Source: Ottelia alismoides
Taxonomy: Eukaryota; Streptophyta; Magnoliopsida; Alismatales; Hydrocharitaceae
Length of the DNA stretch: 64,000 nt
Direction of reading: 5' to 3'
NCBI GenBank assembly: GCA_037367405.1
Contig: JAZKJV010005764.1
Span: forward strand, 186,001-250,000
Part shown: positions 56,270 to 64,000 of the stretch, piece after piece
Layout of the letters: each line of letters starts with the position of its first letter
Position numbering within the stretch: position 1 is the first letter of the stretch
Translations under genes and position numbers: made by a program
Notes under the pieces: model-generated
The model's database searches: none
Told to the model about the DNA's origin: nothing
What the model saw: the letters and a program-made list of their open reading frames with translations, nothing else

Positions 56270-59200
56270 GATGGGTTGGTACAATGGAGAGCAAGGTGTG
56301 CTGCCAGTCCGTGTGATACACACCGGGCGGTTTAAGGACACCAAGGGATGTCGGGGTGAAAAATATGTTGACTTTGTGGAGGAGGTGATTGGAATCGACC
56401 CCGATTTCACTTGCTGGTTTGACCTGATCGACACTATGTCGAAGATTGTTCCTTGGTACAGTTCTTCTGTCCTCTCAATGCGATACAAAGACCCAAAGTC
56501 GAAAGCAAGCCGTTTCGTTGATCTCTCAAATGAAGCAGGCATGATGTGTATGTTCAATGGCCACATGGATGGAGGTGATGTGGAACTCATTGTTGGGTTC
56601 ATCGACATCGGTGCTCTCTCGTCTTTTGAAGCCGAGGAGGCGGAGAAAGCGACGAAGAGCAAATTAGACTTCCAAGGACATGGACAATCATCCAATGCAG
56701 CATCAGAACAGGTGGGGATGTCTGATCTCCCCGATGACTTCTCCGATGCTCTCTGGGGAGGAGGTTTATGGATGGGGCAGGGGGTGATATGGGGGGAGAA
56801 GGGGGTGATATTGGGGGGGAAGGGGGTGTTGTTGATGAAGGTGATTTGGCACATGAAGAAGTGGGTGCGCAAAGCACTGGGGTGAATACTATGGAAGATT
56901 TGGGATATGCAGAAGTTGATGGTGGAACACATGTCGATGCAGAAACACCAAAGACACCTAGAATGCTCTGCAAAGCAGTGGTTACAAGGACACCAAGGTC
57001 TGGAAGACAGAAGGCCCAGAGAGAAGAAACAACAAAGAAAGATGTTGCACAATCTGGTATTGGGAAGTCAGCACAATCTGGTACAAAGAAGCGAAGACAG
57101 AGTAGTTCATCCATAGCACACGAAAGAGAGAAGACACCAAGGTCTGGAAGACAGAAGGCCCCTGAAGCTGGTGCACAAGAAAGAAGAAAATCCACTAGAG
57201 CGGGTTCAAAAGAGAGAAGGCGCTCCTTGGAAGAGGAGTTTGATGCAGACCCTGAAATTGAAGATGTATTCAGTCTTGACGACGATTCAGATGACGAATG
57301 GATCGCCAATTCATCCGAAGATACATCTGAAAGTACTGATGCGAGTTTTGCTAGTGATGATGCCTTAGACTTAGAGATCGAAAACTTACAGAACTATGAG
57401 GGTCCAAATTTCGAAGTTGAGAACCATGACTTCAAAGTGGGCAGTGATTTCGAAGATCATGCGACCTTTCGCTTCCAGCTTGCTGCGTACTGCCTAAAGA
57501 ACGAATTCAAAGTAAAGTTTGTCAAGTCTGACCCTACAAGAATCATAACAAGATGTGTTAGTGATGGGTGCATGTGGCGCATCCATGCTTCTAGGCTTGC
57601 AGGAGGAGTCACATTCCGCATCAAGACCTTGTCGGGAATTCATACTTGCAACAGTATAAACAGAGTTGATACGGGGATGGCGAATCAAAGATAGATTGCC
57701 AAATTTTGTGAGAAGTGGTTGATGGAAAACCCACGTTGTCAGTGAAGGATATTTCAGGTAGATTATGGGAGGAATTCAGTGTGAGAATTCCCTATCTTAG
57801 AGTTTACAGGGGAAGGAACATTGCTCTAGACTCGATCTTTGGGAAGGTTGAGCTTACCTACCCTAGGGTACCGAGTTTGGTATACGAATTAAAATCGAGG
57901 AACCTAGGATCTGTGATTGATTATGTCACAGAGAAGGATGATGCATTTCTACGAATCTTCATTTGCTTCAAGGCTTCCATAAGTGGGTTTAAAAATGATT
58001 GTAGGCCTTTCCTTGGCTTTGATGGATGTCATTTGAAAGGGAAATACCTTGGGACCTTGTTGGCAGCCACGACTCTTGATGGAACGAATGGACTTTTTCC
58101 TGTTGCTTTTTTGCATATGCGAGGATGAGTCCATTGATTCATGGACATATTTCATGGAGAAGTTGCATGTAGCGCTCGGGTTTGAATGTGGCAGAGGGTT
58201 GACAATTATTTCTGATGCACAAAAGGGCCTTGGAGGGGCAATGATGAAAATTTTTCTGGAAGCCGAGCATAGGGCATGCATGAGGCATGTCTACAAGAAC
58301 TTCAAAAAGGATTTTCCAGGAGAAGATTTGGAGAGACTTGTTTGGTTGGTTGCACGCGCATATGAAAGGAAGCATTATCTACATAACATGAATGAGATTA
58401 AAAAATTATCAAAAAATGCGTTTGATTATTTAGCGAGTCTGTCTCAGACATGGAGCCGACACCAGTGCCATGAAGCCACTCAATGTGCTTATGTAACCAA
58501 CAACTTGAGTGAAAGCTTTAATGCTTGGATCTCCAAGGCAAGACATCTTCCCTTCTGTGAGCTTGTGGATTGGATTCGTCAGAAAATTATGACAATGATG
58601 GACGTGCGAAGATGTAGAGCAACACAACTAACGGGTGATTTGGTCCCTCTAGCATCAGAATACGTAATGGGTGAGATTTGCAGGGCTTCATTGTTAGACG
58701 ATCCAGTGACCGAGATGCAGAAGTGGAGACGCCTTATGGGCGGTATGTCGTTGACATAGAGGCACATAAGTGTACATGCAATCGATGGCAGATTTGTGGC
58801 CTCCCTTGTAGGCATGCAGCTACTGTTCTCAGCATCATTCGAGGGGTAAGGTGGGAGGATTACATCCCCCATCATTATACCTTGGAAACATATAGGAAGT
58901 GCTATGAGTTTGGCATATCACTATTACCCGATAAGGAATTTTGGGCTACAGTTAAGCTTCCATATGTTGTGGGTGCACCCCGTACCAAACGGCCTCCAGG
59001 GAGACCAAAAAGGAACAGAATTCGATTGAAGGATGAGGTGGTTAAGAAACCTAAAGCTCGTCATATATGTGCCCGTTGTGGAGCCCATGGTCATCACAAG
59101 AGCACCTGCAAGGAGCCAATTAATCAGCCACCAACAGTGCAACCATCCCAGAGGCAACAAGATACAAAAACCTGCAATGATGCAATTGCCATGGCAAGTA

Positions 59201-59466
59201 GAAGGTTAGCATTCAGACATGTCTTTTTCCTATATAAACTGGTATTACTATCAAATTCCAACACTTGTAACATCCTTTACTTGCTTTTACATGTGACTTT
59301 GTAGTGGAACTGCATCAAGAAAGGAACTGCATCAAGAAAGCGGCCGGTGGCTCGACCAAAAAAACGTCGCCAAGAAGATTGCATGCCAAGGCGTCATGGT
59401 CGTTCTGGAAAGGCAAGCCAATCGCTTGATCCCGCATCAGATGGTCCATATTGCACCCTCAATTAA
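56270..59466 (+). pseudogene. mudrA-like MULE transposase, copy 1 (several frameshifts)
   Basis: Translation from ATG 56270 (right after a leader-intron acceptor) gives, in order: a PB1-like N-terminal domain (VLPVRVIHTGRFKDTKG, RFVDLSNEAGMMCMFN); a Gly/acidic linker where the frame shifts (about 56765); a Lys/Arg- and Ser-rich stretch; a MuDR DNA-binding domain (57440-57660); the MULE DDE domain with FLGFDGCHLKGKYLG (58010), IISDAQKGL (58205) and AEHRACMRHVYKNFKKDF (58263); a SWIM finger (CTCNRWQICGLPCRHAATVL, about 58772); a CCHC knuckle (CARCGAHGHHKSTC, about 59071); and a spliced C-terminal exon (59305-59466). Lesions: TAG at 57692, a 1-bp loss near 57727, an extra T near 58110, a 7-bp loss near 58672 and a 17-bp tandem duplication near 59306. 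Family proteins bind TIRs and excise the element. Confidence 0.92.
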
Positions 59467-60019
59467 GGTATTCATTATATCTAAATGTCAATTTCATCTT
59501 ATTTGATTGCTTATTCTGTGAATGACTTCCCCTGATTTTTTTGTGTGAATTACTTCAAGGAGCCGTGGAATGAGGTTTTTGGTGTGAATGACTTCATGGG
59601 CAGATTGCGTGCACAGAGCCTTCTAGGGTGGTGACTCTTTGGATCTATTTTTTGGTTTGAGCCTACCAAAAGTCTTTCAAGGTCCTTGCAGTCGATTCTG
59701 TTTTTTGAGAGCTTTGAATATATGATATAGTGAAATGTTTGATGTCTGTAATTAAGAACTACTTTCGTAAGTAAGTTGCATATCTGCTTTGTAATTAAGA
59801 ACTACTTTAGAAGTATTTTTTGGGTAACGTCTGGTTTCTGAATTGTAAGGTTATGCATCCAAATTACTGTTTGTAATATTATGACTTTGGGGCTATGTTT
59901 TGCTATCTTCTACTATTTGGTATGTAACAAACACAACACAAGGGAAGTCTTTGCAGCAGAACACATACACATCCATTCGAGGTATGCAACCAATCTCAGA
60001 TATCTTTATTCATATAAAC
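59467..60019 (+). other. MULE copy 1 region between convergent genes
   Basis: Non-coding 3' sequence of both convergent genes. It is matched in inverse order at about 61380-62026 in copy 2 except for the 53-bp insertion. No further ORF was recognised. Confidence 0.6.
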
Positions 60020-60349
60020 TTATGTAGCTGCAACAACCATAAAAAATATCAGTATCAGCTTCATTATAACAATCATCTCCCTTAAATGCTTCTCAACTAC
60101 CACAATTTTACTAGATATTAATGCTAACATCTGATCTGTGCTTGGTGACCGATCCATATGTGCAGCTTCCACCCACTGAAAAAAGTTGCAGATCTTATGC
60201 TGGCATGTGTAGAACTTCAATCCTCTATTCGAAGGTTTTCCTGATGTTTTTACCACTGCTGGATTGTCGCAACACCTTATTTGAGCTCCAGAATCACCAC
60301 GATATGGTGTCGAACTACGCGAAGTGGAATCCATCGAATTGCAACGCAT
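60020..60349 (-). CDS. GRF-zinc-finger small protein in MULE copy 1
   Basis: The 109-residue minus-strand ORF starts MRCNSMDSTSRSS; the second Met (60334) may be the true start. The core CCDNPAVVKTSGKP, then GLKFYTCQHKICNFFQWVEA, is a zf-GRF domain (Cys ligands plus FYxC and FFxW), known from DNA-processing enzymes and from many small plant proteins. A helical tail (ISSKIVVVEKHLREMIVIMK) ends in a hydrophobic LILIFFMVVAAT. It converges on the transposase gene, like mudrB on mudrA. The frame is conserved in copy 2 while the transposase is broken. Its role is unknown; nucleic-acid binding is a family-based inference. Confidence 0.75.
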   Translation of the reverse strand: MRCNSMDSTSRSSTPYRGDSGAQIRCCDNPAVVKTSGKPSNRGLKFYTCQHKICNFFQWVEAAHMDRSPSTDQMLALISSKIVVVEKHLREMIVIMKLILIFFMVVAAT

Positions 60350-60567
60350 AAGCTACCTGTTGCAGGGCAGCTTCAACTGTATACAGAATCGTGAAATGAA
60401 ACAACTATGTAAAGAAATACCTGAAAGTATTCATATAAACTTTCTTCTCGGTTTATTTGATGAAAGAAAGCTTTCTGATTTCTCCCTTCTCGATTCCTTC
60501 TATGTGAGAAACTGCCAAGGCGTTTGGTGCCGTTAAATAGGTCCATGTCTTCCAACAGTCAAGAGCA

Positions 60568-60861
60568 TTCATTTCATATTTATTTAATACCTACCAACTG
60601 CCCAACAAACCCTATTAATATACTATATACAACGGTCTCCTGCTCTGTTGCTGTCAGTGGCCAAATGTCACATCTCACTGTCATAAACGTCCGTTTGGGA
60701 GAGATGCAAACGACAACTAACCTCAGGGGCACAATTGATATTTCTCTAAATTTCGAGGGGCACAAGTGATATTACCAAAAAGATAGGGGTATAACTGATA
60801 TTGCAAAATCTCAGAGGGGCACAAGTGATAAAAACCCTAAATAAATATGAAATGAATGCTC
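60568..60861. other. Palindrome centre between the two MULEs
   Basis: The left arm ends at about 60587 (GCATTCATTTCATATTTATT) and the right arm begins at 60839 (AATAAATATGAAATGAATGC). The spacer of about 250 bp is the unique right-terminal region and right TIR of copy 1. RNA crossing it from either side could fold into a hairpin with a ~250-nt loop. Confidence 0.85.
60720..60838 (-). repeat. MULE copy 1, right TIR
   Basis: AGGGGCACAAGTGATA, AGATAGGGGTATAACTGATA and TTTCGAGGGGCACAAGTG mirror the left TIR. Reading inward on the minus strand it would drive the GRF-finger ORF. Its last base is adjacent to the first base of copy 2. Confidence 0.85.
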
Positions 60862-61074
60862 ATGATCGTTGGAAGACATGGACCTATTTAACAGCACCAA
60901 AAGCCTTGGCAGTTCCTCACATAGAAGGAATCAAGAAGGGAGAAACCAGAAAGCTTTCTTTCATTAAATAATCCGAGAAGAATGTTTACATGAATACTTT
61001 CAGGTATTTCTTTACATAGTTGTTTCATTTCACGATTCTGTATACAGTTGAAGCTGCCCTGCAACAGGTAACTT

Positions 61075-61377
61075 ATGCGTTGCAATTCGATGGCGTCCAC
61101 TTCGCGAAGATCGACATCATATTGTGGTGATTCTGGAGATCAAATAAGACGTCTTTGCGACAATCCAGCAGTGGTAAAAGCATCAGGAAAACCTTGGAGC
61201 AGAGGATTGAAGTTCTACACATGCCAGCATAAGATCTGCAACTTTTTTCAGTGGGTGGAAGCTGCACATATGGATCGATCATCAAACACAGATCAGATGT
61301 TAGCATTAATATCTAGTAAAATTGTGGCAGTAGAGAAGCATTTAAGGGAGATGATTGTTATAATGAAGCTGATATGA
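61075..61377 (+). CDS. GRF-zinc-finger small protein in MULE copy 2
   Basis: The 100-residue ORF is the counterpart of the copy 1 GRF ORF. It starts MRCNSMASTSRRSTSYCG and contains LCDNPAVVKASGKP and GLKFYTCQHKICNFFQWVEA (Cys at residues 28, 50 and 55; Trp 60). It stops at MKLI, shortly before the hydrophobic tail of copy 1. Most differences between the copies spare the finger, and neither copy has an internal stop. It lies on + and converges on the copy 2 transposase. Confidence 0.75.
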   Translation: MRCNSMASTSRRSTSYCGDSGDQIRRLCDNPAVVKASGKPWSRGLKFYTCQHKICNFFQWVEAAHMDRSSNTDQMLALISSKIVAVEKHLREMIVIMKLI

Positions 61378-61861
61378 TATTTTTGATGGTTGTTGCAGCT
61401 ACATATGTTTATATGAATAAAGATATCTGAGTTTGGTTGCATACCTCTAATGGATGTGTATGTGTTCTGCTGCAAAGACTTCCCTTGTGTTGTGTTTGTT
61501 ACATACCAAATAGTAGAAGATACCAAAACATAGCCCCAAAGTCATAATATTACAAACAGTAATTTGGATGCATAACCATACAATCCAGAAAGCAGACGTT
61601 ACCCAAAAATTACCTCCAAAGTAGTTCTTAATTACAAACCAAATATGCAACTCACTTACGAAAGTAGTCCTTAATTACAGACATCAAGCATTTCACTGTA
61701 TCATATGTTTAAAGCTCTCAAAAAACGGAATCGACTGCAAGGACCTTGAAAGCCTTGTGGTAGGCTCTAACCAAAAAATAGATCCAAAGAGTCACCACCC
61801 TAGAAGGCTCTGTGCACGCAATCTGCCCTTGAAGTCATTCACACCAAAAACCTCATTCCAT

Positions 61862-61942
61862 GGCTCCTTGAAGTACAACAACAACAACAACAAAGCCTTT
61901 TCCCACAATTAAGTAGGGTCGGCTACAAGGCTCCTTGAAGTA
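61862..61942 (-). mobile_element. 53-bp Au-SINE/RTE tail insertion with 14-bp TSD
   Basis: The insert 61876-61928 reads (CAA)n, CAAAGCCTTTTCCCAC, AAGTAGGGTCGGCTACAA, the RTE/Au-SINE 3' tail in minus orientation. The direct repeat GGCTCCTTGAAGTA flanks it (61862-61875, 61929-61942). Copy 1 at about 59556-59572 has one uninterrupted version (TACTTCAAGGAGCC in the other orientation), so the site is empty there. Confidence 0.85.
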
Positions 61943-62026
61943 ATTCAAACAAAAAAATCAGGGGAAGTCATTCACAGAATAAACAATCAAATAAGATGAA
62001 ATTGGCATTTAGATATCATGAATACC

Positions 62027-64000
62027 TTAATCGAGGGTGCAATATGGACCATCTGATGCGGGATCAAGCGATTGGCTTGCCTTTCCAGGACGACCACGAC
62101 GCCTTGGCATGCAATCTTCTTGGCGACGTTTTTTTGGTCGAGCCACCGGCCGCTTTCTTGATGCAATTGCACTACAAAGTCACATGTAAAAGCAAGTAAA
62201 GGATGTTACGAGTGTTGGAATTTGATAGTTTTGCCAGTTTATATAGGAAAAAGACATGTCTGAATGCTGACCTTCTACTTGCCATGGCAATTGCATCATT
62301 GGAGGTTTGTGTATCTTGTTGCCTCTGGGATGGCTGCACTGTTGGTGGCTGATTAATTGGCTCCTTGCAGGTGTTCTTGTGATGACCATATGCTCCACAA
62401 CGGGCACATATATGCCGAGCTCTAGGTTTCTTAACCACCTCATTGTGCGATCGAATTCTGTTCTTTTTTGGTCTCCCTGGAGGCCGTTTGGTACGGGGTG
62501 CACCCACAACATATGGAAGCTTAACTGTAGCCCAAAATTCCTTACGGGTAATGGTGCTATGCCAAACTCATAGCACTTCCTGTATGTTTCCAAGGTATAA
62601 TGATGGGGGATGTAATCCTCCCACCTTACCCCTCGAATGCTACTGAGAACAACAGCTGCATGCCTACAAGTGAGGCCACAAATCTGCCATCGATTGCATG
62701 TACACTTACGTGCCTCTATGTCAACGACATACCGCCCATAAGGCGTCTCCACTTCTGCATCTCGGTCACTGGATCATCTAACAATGAAGCCCTGCAAATC
62801 TCTTGAGATCCCCATTACGTATTCTGATGCTAGAGGGACCAAATCACCCGTTAATTGTGCTGCTCTACATCTTCGTGCGTCCATCATTGTCATAATTTTC
62901 TGACGAATCCAATCCACAAGCTTGCAGAGGGGAAGATGTCTTGCCTTGGAGATCCACGCATTAAAGCTTTCACTCAAGTTGTTGGTTACATAAGCACATT
63001 GAGCGGCTTCATGGAACTGGTGTCGACTCCATGTCTGAGAGAGACTCGCTAAATAATCAAATGCGTTTTTTGATAATTTTTTAATCTCATTCATGTTATG
63101 TAGATAATGCCTCCTTTCATATGCGCTTGCAGCCGACCAAACAAGTCTCTCCAAATCTTCTCCTGGAAAATCCTTTTTGAAGTTCTTGTAGACATACCTC
63201 ATGCATGCCCTATGCTCGGCTTCCAAAAAAATTTTCATCATTGCCCCTTCAAGGCCCTTTTGTGCATCAGAAATGATTGCCAACCCTCTGCCACATTCAA
63301 ACCCGATCGCTACATGCAACTTCTCCATGAAATATGTCCATGAATCAATGGACTCATCCTCGCATATGCAAAAAGCAACGGGAAAAAGTCCATTCGTTCC
63401 ATCAAGAGCCGTGGCTGCCAACAAGATCCCAAGGTATTTCCCTTTCAAATGACATCCATCAAAGCCAAGGAAAGGCCTACAACCATTTTTAAACCCACTT
63501 ATGGAAGCCTTTAAGCAAATGAAGATTCGTAGAAATGCATCATCCTTCTCTGTGACATAATCAATCACAGATCCTTGGTTCCTCGATTTTAATTCGTATA
63601 CCAAACTCGGCACCTTAGGGTAGGTAAGCTCAACCTTCCCAAAGATCGAGTCTAGTGCAATGTTCCTTCCCCTGTAAACTCTAAGATAGGGAATTCTCAC
63701 ACTGAATTCCTCTCATAATCTACCTGAAATATCCTTCACTTACAACGTGGGATTTTCCCTCAACCACTTCTCACAAAATTTGGCAATCCATCTTTGCTTC
63801 GCCATCCCCGTATCAACTCTGTTTATACTGTTGCAAGTATGAATTCCCGACAAGGTCTTGATGCGGAATGTGCTCCTCCTGCAAGCCTAGAAGCATGGAT
63901 GCGCCACATGCACCCATCACTAACACATCTTGCTGTGATTCTTGTAGGGTCAGACTTGACAAACTTCACTTTGAATTCGTTCTTTAGGCAGTACGCAGCA
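62027..64000 (-). pseudogene. mudrA-like MULE transposase, copy 2 (partial, nonsense mutations)
   Basis: The minus-strand frame carries the end of the MuDR DNA-binding domain, the DDE domain (FLGFDGCHLKGKYLG, IISDAQKGLEGAMMKI, CMRYVYKNFKKDF), the SWIM finger (CTCNRWQICGLTCRHAAVVL), the CCHC knuckle and a second exon (62171-62027) ending in an AT-hook-like RRRGRPGKASQS. The DDE part is open from 63700 to 62774. Lesions are TAA at 63740-63742, TGA at 63713-63715 and TGA at 62774-62776, with a frame change before the SWIM region. The intron has donor GT at about 62270 and acceptor AG at about 62172. It lacks the T insertion and the 7-bp loss of copy 1. Confidence 0.92.

Larger units (their letters stand above)
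55561..60838 (+). mobile_element. MULE copy 1: MuDR-type element, about 5.28 kb, both TIRs present
   Basis: The left end (55561-~55680) and the right end (~60720-60838) are inverted repeats: AGGGTTTTTATCAC, TGTGCCCCT, TTGCAATATCAGTTATACCC and CTATCTTTTTG-TAATATC occur in the same order from each side, giving TIRs of over 100 bp. Inside are a transposase gene on + and a GRF-finger ORF on -, convergent and each with its own TIR as possible promoter. No convincing 9-bp TSD was seen; the right end abuts the inverted second copy. Confidence 0.85.
60839..64000 (-). mobile_element. MULE copy 2, inverted, runs off the window
   Basis: Reverse complemented, 64000-60839 aligns with copy 1 from about 57450 to 60587, including transposase, C-terminal exon, 3' region and GRF ORF, at roughly 93-95% identity by eye. 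It ends at AGCATTCATTTCATATTTAT, exactly where copy 1 goes on into ~250 bp with its right TIR. Copy 2 therefore lacks its own distal end in this window. The 5' part lies beyond 64000. Confidence 0.88.

Noticed and set aside
56222..57309. 276- and 236-residue minus-strand ORFs
   Set aside because: Antisense shadows of the transposase N-terminal region; no domain, Ser/Pro-rich.
55552..60847. 9-bp TSD for MULE copy 1
   Set aside because: ATATTATTT and AAATAAATA do not match convincingly, and both are plain AT sequence.

Overview
This window looks like heterochromatic, transposon-rich nuclear DNA of a flowering plant. Every recognisable protein signature is plant-type: a MuDR-class transposase with SWIM and CCHC fingers, chromovirus-type Ty3/gypsy RT, Ty1/copia RNase H, plant L1 and RTE LINEs, PIF/Harbinger, an Au-like SINE, a MOS11/THO1-type exon and an eL36 ribosomal-protein fragment. 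GC-rich alanine codons in the MOS11-like exon would suit a monocot, but that is a weak guess. I see no complete host gene, rRNA, tRNA gene or CRISPR array.

Layout. 0-6 kb: a probable solo LTR, a hAT MITE with a perfect 8-bp target-site duplication (TSD), a diverged repeat field and a near-perfect 3 x 281-bp tandem array. 6.9-30.7 kb: a family of long (~3.6 kb) LTR-like units (called A, B, E, C, G, D, F here). They begin TGATGAAY, have AT-rich arms and a GC-richer core, and in A-D carry a TATA-like motif about 1.4-1.5 kb from the start. G and F are inverted. Between C and G lies a wrecked Ty3/gypsy element (LTR end, PBS, gag start, PR and RT pieces), and a Mutator-type MITE sits in G. 31-38 kb: an eL36 fragment, a PIF/Harbinger pseudogene with a possible companion ORF, a foldback MITE directly upstream of a MOS11-like first exon, and a tRNA-derived SINE. 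38-43 kb: RTE LINE, degenerate L1, two copies of a GAATATTC-rich repeat (one split by a MITE) and a copia 3' end. 43.5-52 kb: mostly anonymous AT-rich DNA, CGAAAT-palindrome repeats and a 1.47-kb Mutator-type element with a purine/G-rich centre. 52-55 kb: a fairly young 5'-truncated L1 with a 17-bp TSD. 55.56-64 kb: two MULEs tail to tail.

The most interesting structure is that last one. MULE copy 1 (about 5.28 kb, both TIRs visible) carries a mudrA-like transposase on + and a small GRF-zinc-finger ORF on -, each reading inward from its own TIR, the convergent layout of MuDR. Copy 2 is inverted and abuts copy 1, giving a palindrome with >=3.1-kb arms and a ~0.25-kb spacer. Both transposases carry different disabling lesions. 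Read-through transcription would make a long hairpin RNA, the geometry of maize Mu killer. This is inference from sequence alone.
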